Shown: one piece after another, positions 30,730 through 36,910 of the stretch
Layout: each line of letters begins with the position of its first letter
How positions within the stretch are numbered: position 1 is the first letter of the stretch
Source of the DNA: an uncultured Robinsoniella sp.
Lineage (GTDB): Bacteria > Bacillota > Clostridia > Lachnospirales > Lachnospiraceae
Length of the DNA: 36,910 bases
Assembly (NCBI GenBank): GCA_900539655.1
Contig: UQCR01000070.1
Coordinates: 1 to 36,910 of the forward strand
Reading direction: 5' to 3'
Made by a program: the position numbers and the translations under genes
Notes under the pieces: generated by a model
Database searches by the model: none
Told to the model about the DNA's origin: nothing
The model's input: the letters and a program-made list of their open reading frames with translations, nothing else

Positions 30730-31572
30730 TTATTCTTTTACCGCTCCTGCCGTCATTCCCTCCACTATAAACTTCTGCATGCCGGCAAACATAATAGCGG
30801 TAGGTAAAAGTGCCATTACACCTCCGGCCATTAAAGCTCCCCACTGCACACTGTATTTACCAATCAGAGATTTTAATCCTACCGGAATCGTCCACATATC
30901 CGGCGTACTGATAAATATAGTTCCTGCAATCAGTTCGTTCCAGGCACCGATAAATGCAAATACAAATACAGAAACGATACCCGGGAACATAATTGGCAGT
31001 ACAATTTTTATCAGTGATTTCATCTTCGTACAGCCGTCAACCCTGGCTGCTTCTTCCAGCGTCACCGGAATTCTCTCGAAAAAGCTCCGCATTGTCACTA
31101 CACAAAACGGTACATTCACAATTACATAGTAGATAAATAATCCCACATGGGTATTGATCAGTCCGATCTTAGAAAAGATTAAGTAAAGGGGGATGATTAC
31201 CAAGATACCAGGAATCATCTGTGTCACCAGAAAGAACAGCACCATCACGCCTTTTCCTTTAAATTTATATCTTGCCAGGGAGTAGCCTCCTAATATTGAC
31301 AGCATAGTAACCACTAAAGCAGATGAAATGGATACAATCACGCTATTTTGCAGCAATGATCCATAGTCGAACATTTCAAACAAACCGGTATAATTTTCCG
31401 TTGTAAAGGTGTGCGGAAAATAAGTAATATTATGCATGTCGATTATCTCACCATTTGTCTTAAAGGATGTGATAGTCATCCAGTAAATGGGAAGTACCAC
31501 AAGTGCAAGAAAAAATGCTAATATAAGAAACCTGCCAACTCCTAATGCTTTCCTTTTTCCCGTTCTCTTCAT
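30730..31572 (-). CDS. Sugar ABC transporter permease, MalG type
   Basis: The 280-residue membrane protein has about six helices and the EAA loop that contacts the ATPase (EEAARVDGCTKMKSLIKIVL, about 190-210). It ends MTAGAVKE, as carbohydrate-uptake-1 permeases do. It starts in TAATG, overlapping the stop of the other permease by one base, with AAGGCAGG before it. With the lipoprotein and the MalF-type partner it forms an importer; the ATPase is missing here and is probably a shared MsiK-type protein encoded elsewhere. Confidence 0.9.
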   Translation of the reverse strand: MKRTGKRKALGVGRFLILAFFLALVVLPIYWMTITSFKTNGEIIDMHNITYFPHTFTTENYTGLFEMFDYGSLLQNSVIVSISSALVVTMLSILGGYSLARYKFKGKGVMVLFFLVTQMIPGILVIIPLYLIFSKIGLINTHVGLFIYYVIVNVPFCVVTMRSFFERIPVTLEEAARVDGCTKMKSLIKIVLPIMFPGIVSVFVFAFIGAWNELIAGTIFISTPDMWTIPVGLKSLIGKYSVQWGALMAGGVMALLPTAIMFAGMQKFIVEGMTAGAVKE

Positions 31573-32555
31573 TAAAAATCACCTGCCTTATTGTAATTTG
31601 TAGCTCGTAGAAAGATGACTGCGAAGACACCCAGTACAACCATAAGCAGTACTCCGATCGCTGCTGCAAAACCAAAGTCATAGGTTCCAAATGCTTTGGA
31701 GTACATGTACGCGGGCAGGGTCTGGGATGTATTTGCAGGTCCTCCGTTGGTAATGATCACCACCAGGTCAAAGGAGTTAAAGATCCATATGGTACGAAGT
31801 AAAATCGTCGTAATAATGGTTGGTTTTATGTAGGGCAGTGTAATTTGGAAATATTTCCGGATTGCACCACATCCATCCACATCAGCAGCCTCATAGACAT
31901 CAGCCGGTATGGACTGCAGTGCAGCTAAAATCATAATTGCAAAAAATGGGATTCCCATCCAGATCATCGCCATGATAATAACCGCCAGGGATACCCCAGG
32001 TGTACCAAGCCAGGCTATGGATTCCTTAATGATTCCAAGGTTCAGAAGGATATCGTTTACCACACCGTATTCACCATTAAAGGACCAGCGGAACATTAAG
32101 CCGATTACAAATCCCGAAAAAGCCCATGGAAGAAATACGATTGACTGGTATAATCCTCTTCCCCGAAACTGCTTTTTCAATGCCATCGCCAGAATCATTC
32201 CCAGCAGGAACTGCCCGGCAACGGATATTACCACGTAAACCAAGGTGTTTTTAACAATCATAAATGTATCGGTATCGTCAAACAGCTTCTTAAAATTTTC
32301 TATTCCATTAAAGGCAGCTTTTCCAGACCCGGTCAGCTTATAATCCTGAAATGCCATAATAAAACTGTTAATCAGGGGATACCCGAACATAACCAGCAGC
32401 AGTGCAAATACCGGTAATATAAACAGGTATGGCTCCAACTTCGTTCTGGTCCGGTTTCCAATTACGACTCTTTGCCCTGACTTCATATGCATCCGCCAGA
32501 AAATAGCGGCACATACAACTACAACTATAACGAGAAATGCTATTAATACTCCCAT
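31572..32555 (-). CDS. Sugar ABC transporter permease, MalF/UgpA type
   Basis: The 327-residue protein has an extra N-terminal helix (LIAFLVIVVVVCAAIFW), a hydrophilic stretch and then the permease core: PYLFILPVFALLLVMFGYPL, QSIVFLPWAFSG, the EAA loop YEAADVDGCGAIRKYFQITL and FDLVVIITNGGPANTSQTL, which are diagnostic of MalF-type subunits. GGAAGGGAG precedes the ATG. It is separated from the lipoprotein gene by a hairpin and from the next permease by a one-base overlap. Confidence 0.9.
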   Translation of the reverse strand: MGVLIAFLVIVVVVCAAIFWRMHMKSGQRVVIGNRTRTKLEPYLFILPVFALLLVMFGYPLINSFIMAFQDYKLTGSGKAAFNGIENFKKLFDDTDTFMIVKNTLVYVVISVAGQFLLGMILAMALKKQFRGRGLYQSIVFLPWAFSGFVIGLMFRWSFNGEYGVVNDILLNLGIIKESIAWLGTPGVSLAVIIMAMIWMGIPFFAIMILAALQSIPADVYEAADVDGCGAIRKYFQITLPYIKPTIITTILLRTIWIFNSFDLVVIITNGGPANTSQTLPAYMYSKAFGTYDFGFAAAIGVLLMVVLGVFAVIFLRATNYNKAGDF

Positions 32556-32592
32556 GTTATCTCCCTTCCGTTCTATCCGTTTGATTCACAAA

Positions 32593-32613
32593 GGGGACGG
32601 CTAAACCGTCCCC
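32593..32613 (-). promoter_or_regulatory. Intergenic hairpin after the sugar-binding protein gene
   Basis: GGGGACGG, a 5-base loop and CCGTCCCC form a perfect 8-bp GC-rich stem followed by only three T residues. Such hairpins between a binding-protein gene and its permeases often protect the upstream message and lower read-through, giving more binding protein than membrane subunits. Confidence 0.65.
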
Positions 32614-32628
32614 TCCCGTCAAACAGGC

Positions 32629-34056
32629 TTACTGTAATGTTCTTGGGCTCTCTATGGTGGAACCTTCATTTGCAGCCAGATATTCCTTCATTCTCTTCGT
32701 TAACTCATTGGATATGTTATTTAACACATCTTCTGCCGATTGCTTGCCCAGCAGATACTTCTGCATTTCTGCGTGGAATGTATCCTGATGTAAATCGGTG
32801 TAGTTAAATGGTCCATACATTGGCGGTACCATAAAATCAGGATTGTTTAACTGATTTAAGAATGCTGCATATGGTCCGTCTTCTCCGTAAGTCGGATCTT
32901 TGGAAGCTTCTTTTTTAATGGGAATCAGACCGCCCATCTTACAATATTCGATATTATTTTCCGGTTTCACCAGGTAATCCATTAACTGCAGCGCTTCCTC
33001 GGGGTGTTTTGACTGTGCGGAAATCGTGTAGGAATACGGACTGCTGGAAGTATTTAAAAGCTTTTGGTCAACTGTGGATACCGGCATGGGCAATACTCCC
33101 CACTGTTCGGGTTTCATATTTGTTTCACATGCTACAGCTACCTCAGAGTCATTGGAAATCGTACCGGTTAATCCTCCGGTAAAGTTATCCACCATTTCTA
33201 CGAATCCCCAGTTAATGGAGTCTTCCGGTACGTAGCCATCTTTATATATGGCACACCATTTTTCAAATGCTTCTACGCATTCCGGCTTATTTAACAGGCA
33301 GTTTCCTTCTTCATCATATACATAACCTCCGGTAAATGTCTGTAAATATGCTAACAATGGATCAAATGCCCCTCTCGCTCCACGGAAGGAATTTCCATAT
33401 CTCTTATTATCCTTATCGGTTAACGCCTTGATTAAGTCAAAGTATGCATCGTAAGTCCAGTCGTCCCCCGTAGGAATCTTGTATCCGATTTCCTCTACCC
33501 AATCCTTTCTGTAGAAGATACCTTTAACCATAAATCCATCGGGGATTGTATAAATGTGACCATAGTTTTCCTTTTCATTTACCCAGTTGCTTTTACTGAT
33601 AATATCTACAAATTCGTCCTTATGCTCCTCTGCATAATCATCAATGGGAAGTACCCAGTTGGATTCCGTAAACTGCCCCAGCCACAGCGGATGGGTAGTC
33701 ATAACATCCGGAAGCTGTCCTGATGTGCCAAGTACCGTCAGCTTATTTGCCGCATCATCCCATGGAACACTCTCATAAGCTACGGTAATACCGGTTTCGC
33801 CTTTGAATTTTTCAAAAACCCCTTCATAATAAGCCTGCCTCTGTGGACTGGGGTTTACGTCAATAAACCGCAGCGATACATCAGACTGTTTTGTCCCCTC
33901 TGCAGCCTTACTCTCACCGGTTCCCTCTGTCTTTGCCGCCTCCGCAGCCTTATCCGTGGTTGTTCCATCTGCTTTCTGGTTCGATCCGCCACATCCGGAG
34001 ATCATTCCCATAACCATAGTTGCCGCTAATAAAACCGCTATAACTCTCTTTTTCAT
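32629..34056 (-). CDS. Extracellular sugar-binding lipoprotein of an ABC importer
   Basis: The 475-residue protein begins KKRVIAVLLAATMVMGMISG with the lipid-anchored cysteine at residue 22 (ISGCGG). A Thr/Glu/Lys-rich linker and a family-1 solute-binding fold follow: KFKGETGITVAYESVPWDDA, NKLTVLGTSGQLPDVMTTHP, ESINWGFVEMVDN-like central region and SAQSKHPEEALQLMDYLVKP. GGAGAAGGTAAGG precedes the ATG. It is the first gene of the operon with the two permeases and the rhamnosidase, so a rhamnose-containing oligosaccharide is the likely ligand (inference). Confidence 0.9.
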   Translation of the reverse strand: MKKRVIAVLLAATMVMGMISGCGGSNQKADGTTTDKAAEAAKTEGTGESKAAEGTKQSDVSLRFIDVNPSPQRQAYYEGVFEKFKGETGITVAYESVPWDDAANKLTVLGTSGQLPDVMTTHPLWLGQFTESNWVLPIDDYAEEHKDEFVDIISKSNWVNEKENYGHIYTIPDGFMVKGIFYRKDWVEEIGYKIPTGDDWTYDAYFDLIKALTDKDNKRYGNSFRGARGAFDPLLAYLQTFTGGYVYDEEGNCLLNKPECVEAFEKWCAIYKDGYVPEDSINWGFVEMVDNFTGGLTGTISNDSEVAVACETNMKPEQWGVLPMPVSTVDQKLLNTSSSPYSYTISAQSKHPEEALQLMDYLVKPENNIEYCKMGGLIPIKKEASKDPTYGEDGPYAAFLNQLNNPDFMVPPMYGPFNYTDLHQDTFHAEMQKYLLGKQSAEDVLNNISNELTKRMKEYLAANEGSTIESPRTLQ

Positions 34057-34186
34057 AATCCTTACCTTCTCCTTTTACTTTTTATAAAAATCATGTCCCC
34101 AAAACACAATTTTCACTGCCTTCACACATCTTCTTAAAAAATCAACCCTCCTTTACTTGTTTTTGCCGTTCCCTCTAATTGGTTTG

Positions 34187-34201
34187 ACTGGTCTGACCAG
34201 T
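34187..34201. promoter_or_regulatory. Palindromic operator ACTGGTCTGACCAGT
   Basis: A perfect 7-1-7 palindrome containing TGGTCTGACCA, the arrangement bound by FadR-type GntR regulators. It lies at about +5 to +19 of the ABC operon promoter, a position that suits repression by blocking polymerase. Confidence 0.75.
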
Positions 34202-34211
34202 TGATATGCAT

Positions 34212-34240
34212 ATTATATAATTCAGCTGGTGTTTTGTCAA
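34212..34240 (-). promoter_or_regulatory. Promoter of the ABC-rhamnosidase operon
   Basis: On the minus strand TTGACA (34235-34240), 17 bases and TATAAT (34212-34217) match the consensus at every position. A TGTAATTTTACA palindrome (34241-34252) abuts the -35 box and could be a second regulator site. The leader to the lipoprotein start is about 150 bases. The rest of the gap 34057-34545 is AT-rich and holds only the sites listed here. Confidence 0.88.
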
Positions 34241-34413
34241 TGTAATTTTACATTTTTCCGCTTTTTTATCTATTAATTGTTTTTTATTATTTTTAAATCT
34301 GACAACTTTGTAGATACAGTTTCATTTTTTATTAATTCAATTTATATATTTGTGTATTTCTACGCATACAATTCAAGTAATTTTTATAGATTACGGTACA
34401 ATAATTTATCTTA

Positions 34414-34442
34414 TTGACTTTCTATGATATCTTCTATATACT
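34414..34442 (+). promoter_or_regulatory. Promoter of the divergent glycosidase gene
   Basis: On the plus strand TTGACT (34414-34419), 17 bases, TATACT (34437-34442). The leader is about 95 bases long. Confidence 0.75.
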
Positions 34443-34545
34443 GGCAATAACACACTCTTTTTGCACGTTCTCTAATCTGGATACATACTGGGATACCGGT
34501 ACTATATTGCCTGCGGGCTTTTTATCCTGAAAGGAGATACCTATT

Positions 34546-36639
34546 ATGAGCAGCAAATACAAGGACAGCAAGCGCTGTTATCTGATTGATCATCATTCCC
34601 CCCAACCACCCGTTGTTACCTTAGACAAACTGAATATTGAAGAATATGAGCGTTTTTTTGACCAGGCGAATATTGATTCCCTTATGGTTTACTGCAAAGA
34701 CCACTGGGGCGTTACTTATTATGACAGTAAGGTGGATGGCGCCCAGAAACACCAGGGCGTAAAGACTGACTGGATACAGGAAGTCAGCGCGGTTCTAAAG
34801 AAAAAAGACATTGAATTTATCGCTTATTATTGCATCGAATACGATGAGGGCGCTGCAAGACGGTTCCCCCAATGGCGGGCGCGAAAGACGGATGGTACGC
34901 CCCTGATTCGGGAAGATGAGTTTGCCCGGTGGAGTCTATGCTGTTACCAGACCGGTTACCGGGAATACTGTCTCTCCCAAATGGAAGAAATTGTACAAAA
35001 TTACAGCCCGGATGCATTATTTATGGATATTTTCGGATCATCTCTCTGCTATTGTGATTCCTGCAAAGAAAAATTCCACGCTGCCTATGGATATAAACTG
35101 CCCTCCGATCAGGATGAAATACACCTGCATATGTCAGACATCGTGGATTTTCTGGACGCAAATGCCCGGGAATTTCTGCTGGAAGTGAAGCAGCGTTTAA
35201 ACGCGATTGATCCATCCTTAGCTATCACGGTTAATTTTTCCTGCCATTATCCCAAATCCGTAAGGGACCTGCTTGACTATCAGTTTTCAGAACCCCTTTT
35301 AAAGGACAACTGGTTTTCTTCCGCCTATGCCAGAGATACCGCAATCGGACAATATCCCATTTTGGTTCCCGGAGAAGCCTCCCAGGTATATAACTACGAT
35401 ACCGTCTCTCAGTACCTCTGTGACTTAAGTTCCATCGCCGCTCAGGGATGTCGGGTTGGCATGTACAGCGGTTCCCAGCACGCTGACGGTACTTTGGACA
35501 TGGAAGAGGCAAACCGGCTTGGCACCGTTTACAGAGCTCTTGAAGAAATGGAACCCTACCTGACGGGACGTACCCCGGTAAAATCTATCGGAATCCTGCA
35601 AAGCGACCGTTCAAAGTCTGTCAACATGCAGGAACTCAGTGCAGATGCCATACTGCGCATGAAGCGTCATAATCCTCACTTAAATGCCATTCTTGGAGCT
35701 ATGCAGCTGTGCGAATATGCCAAGATTCCTTATAACATTCTGCCAGAGGGTAATATCACCAAATCCCTTTTGTCTGAATATGACATAATCCTGCTGCCGG
35801 AAGTCTATGTTATAGAACCGGATCTGGTCCTGTTGCTGGAGGAATACGCCGCGGGCGGCGGCTGCCTGATCTCCTCGGGACAGACAGGGCTATGGAATGC
35901 CGATTCCACACTGAGGGAGCAGTCCGCTTTACACAGGTTATTCGGCTGCGGCCCGGCGAAAATCCATGGGGAGTTTGCTTCTAACCGCTGGTCTGCTTAC
36001 CTGCATTCGGATTTATCCCAGTCCTTTACCGGACTTCTGTCCTGTACCACCCCTCCGGTAAGCGAATACTTTATAGAAACGGTATCACTTTTAGAAAACA
36101 GCAGTCTGGAAACAGATTCTTCTGTTTTGGAGTTGCTGCATTTTGACCTTCCCTGCGTTGCATGCGATTTTGATCATTGGGTAAACTGGTGGAGCCCTCC
36201 ACCTGGTGAAAAGACAGATTATCCGGCACTTCTTCACCGGAATTTTCATAAGGGGCATGTATTTTATCTGGCATTTGACTTTTTTACTATGGCAGGAACT
36301 GAGAAATATCCTTATACAAACGATTTATTTTCGGACCTGCTGGAAAAGGCCTGCATACATCCGCCTCTGCGCCACCATACAGATACGCCTGATATTATCC
36401 GGACTGCATTTTTTGAAACAGATACTGCGTATATCATACACCAGATTTCCATGCTGCCCAAGCGCTTCCATGGAGATACTCCCCCCATTCCGGCAGGGGA
36501 AATCCTGTATCAGAATCCCGTTAAAAGTGCTAAACTGGTGTATCCAATTCAGCAAAGCCTCACCTTGTCAGAAAACGGAACCTGCGCAGTGCTTCCACCT
36601 CTTACCCTGCAGCAGATTATATGGTGTGAAAAGAAATAG
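34546..36639 (+). CDS. Putative glycoside hydrolase, GHL6-like barrel with GH42-type trimerisation domain
   Basis: The 697-residue protein has no signal peptide. The N-terminal barrel (about 1-340) shows SLMVYCKDHWGVTYY, EFIAYYCIEYDEGAARRFPQ, DALFMDIFGSSLCYCDSCKE (a Cys-rich acid-bearing strand) and LVPGEASQVYNYDTVSQYL. This pattern fits hypothetical glycosyl hydrolase family 6 (GHL6) and GH29-like enzymes. Residues about 345-560 resemble the beta-galactosidase trimerisation domain (VKSIGILQSDRSKSVNMQEL, EYDIILLPEVYVIEPDLVLL, EEYAAGGGCLISSGQTGLWN). AAGGAG precedes the ATG. It is divergent from the rhamnosidase operon and shares its control region, so it probably acts on the same glycan. The specificity is unknown. 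Confidence 0.75.
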   Translation: MSSKYKDSKRCYLIDHHSPQPPVVTLDKLNIEEYERFFDQANIDSLMVYCKDHWGVTYYDSKVDGAQKHQGVKTDWIQEVSAVLKKKDIEFIAYYCIEYDEGAARRFPQWRARKTDGTPLIREDEFARWSLCCYQTGYREYCLSQMEEIVQNYSPDALFMDIFGSSLCYCDSCKEKFHAAYGYKLPSDQDEIHLHMSDIVDFLDANAREFLLEVKQRLNAIDPSLAITVNFSCHYPKSVRDLLDYQFSEPLLKDNWFSSAYARDTAIGQYPILVPGEASQVYNYDTVSQYLCDLSSIAAQGCRVGMYSGSQHADGTLDMEEANRLGTVYRALEEMEPYLTGRTPVKSIGILQSDRSKSVNMQELSADAILRMKRHNPHLNAILGAMQLCEYAKIPYNILPEGNITKSLLSEYDIILLPEVYVIEPDLVLLLEEYAAGGGCLISSGQTGLWNADSTLREQSALHRLFGCGPAKIHGEFASNRWSAYLHSDLSQSFTGLLSCTTPPVSEYFIETVSLLENSSLETDSSVLELLHFDLPCVACDFDHWVNWWSPPPGEKTDYPALLHRNFHKGHVFYLAFDFFTMAGTEKYPYTNDLFSDLLEKACIHPPLRHHTDTPDIIRTAFFETDTAYIIHQISMLPKRFHGDTPPIPAGEILYQNPVKSAKLVYPIQQSLTLSENGTCAVLPPLTLQQIIWCEKK

Positions 36640-36640
36640 C

Positions 36641-36688
36641 AAAACAGATGGCACTGCCCTATTAAAGCGGCAATGCCATCTGTTTTTC
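36641..36688. terminator. Bidirectional terminator
   Basis: AAAACAGATGGCA pairs with TGCCATCTGTTTT across a partly paired loop, with T and A runs at the two sides. It lies between the glycosidase gene and the convergent kbl-like gene and can serve both. Confidence 0.88.
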
Positions 36689-36721
36689 AATTCATTCTGT
36701 ATACAAATTCACTTATTCGAG

Positions 36722-36910
36722 CTAAATTCCCATCTCTTCTTTTACCTGCTTAAAGCATTTCAAAACAAAGTCAAGATCTTCCTTACTGTGTGCTGCTGAC
36801 ACCTGGGTACGAATTCTTGCTTTACCTTTTGGTACTACCGGGTATGAAAATCCTACCACATATACCCCAAGCTCTAGCATACGCTCTGCTGCCCGAGCCG
36901 CTATTACCGC
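36722..36910 (-). CDS. kbl: Glycine C-acetyltransferase (2-amino-3-ketobutyrate CoA ligase), 3' part only
   Basis: Translating the minus strand from the window edge gives 62 residues ending at TAG (36722-36724): AARAAERMLELGVYVVGFSY, then PVVPKGKARIRTQVSAAHSK and a helical tail ending EEMGI. This is the C-terminus of the alpha-oxoamine synthase family; PVVPKGKARIRTQ(M/V)SAAH is characteristic of Kbl, a PLP enzyme of threonine breakdown. The start lies outside the window. Confidence 0.85.
   Translation of the reverse strand, partial: AVIAARAAERMLELGVYVVGFSYPVVPKGKARIRTQVSAAHSKEDLDFVLKCFKQVKEEMGI

Noticed and set aside
34241..34252. TGTAATTTTACA as a catabolite (cre) site
   Set aside because: It lacks the central CG of the cre consensus. 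I kept it only as an unassigned palindrome.
34509..34523. GCCTGCGGGC followed by five T residues as an attenuator before the glycosidase gene
   Set aside because: The stem has only three base pairs, too weak to terminate.

Overview
The window looks like a chromosomal segment of a gut-type Lachnospiraceae bacterium (Firmicutes, Clostridia). The reasons are moderate GC, AGGAGG ribosome sites, clostridial-type ThiC/ThiF, SipW-dependent matrix proteins of the TasA/BsaA type, a GH106 rhamnosidase and a long-palindrome MITE. The genus cannot be fixed from sequence alone. Almost every gene is on the minus strand.

Region 1 (about 1-6000) is a thiamine thiazole/pyrimidine operon, thiC-thiS-thiF-thiG-thiH-tenI. 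It has a consensus promoter, a TPP riboswitch and two successive intrinsic terminators before thiC. thiG carries an 82-residue low-complexity extension encoded by 12-bp tandem repeats, and a 20-bp minisatellite lies just upstream of it.

Region 2 (about 6000-21830) is the most interesting part: an apparently phase-variable extracellular-matrix locus. Reading in the direction of transcription there is (i) a segment of about 1.5 kb bounded by perfect 27-bp inverted repeats (20284-20310 and 21756-21782) and encoding its own complete tyrosine recombinase; (ii) a two-gene regulatory unit, a small 'YRQ..WQG' protein and a BTAD transcriptional regulator whose degenerate GGDEF-like tail is cut off by an in-frame TAG; (iii) a long operon with a second 'WQG' paralogue, a 1100-residue vWA surface protein, seven proteins with SipW-type signal peptides, two ER-type SipW signal peptidases and a KTGD-sorted surface protein; and (iv) a separately promoted MucBP-type surface protein. 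Inside the invertible segment a good promoter now points away from the regulatory genes and into a terminator. Inversion would point it at the WQG/BTAD genes. The matrix operon and the MucBP gene share a nearly identical promoter module of about 70 bp, with a 12-bp-spaced GAAA direct repeat where a -35 box would be. A BTAD protein could bind there. The model is: DNA inversion -> regulator -> two co-regulated surface transcripts.

Region 3 (21883-27864) holds an Eis-like acetyltransferase, a membrane-anchored endonuclease/exonuclease/phosphatase-family protein, and a small unit of a FadR-type regulator, a Cys/Met-type PLP enzyme and a URO-D-family protein. A palindromic MITE with a TA target duplication sits between the last two and supplies the stop codon of the PLP enzyme.

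Region 4 (28015-36639) is a glycan-use locus: sugar-binding lipoprotein, two ABC permeases and a GH106 alpha-L-rhamnosidase on the minus strand, and a divergent GHL6-like glycosidase on the plus strand. A perfect TTGACA-17-TATAAT promoter drives the ABC operon, with an ACTGGTCTGACCAGT palindrome over its transcription start. The window ends in the 3' end of a kbl-like gene.
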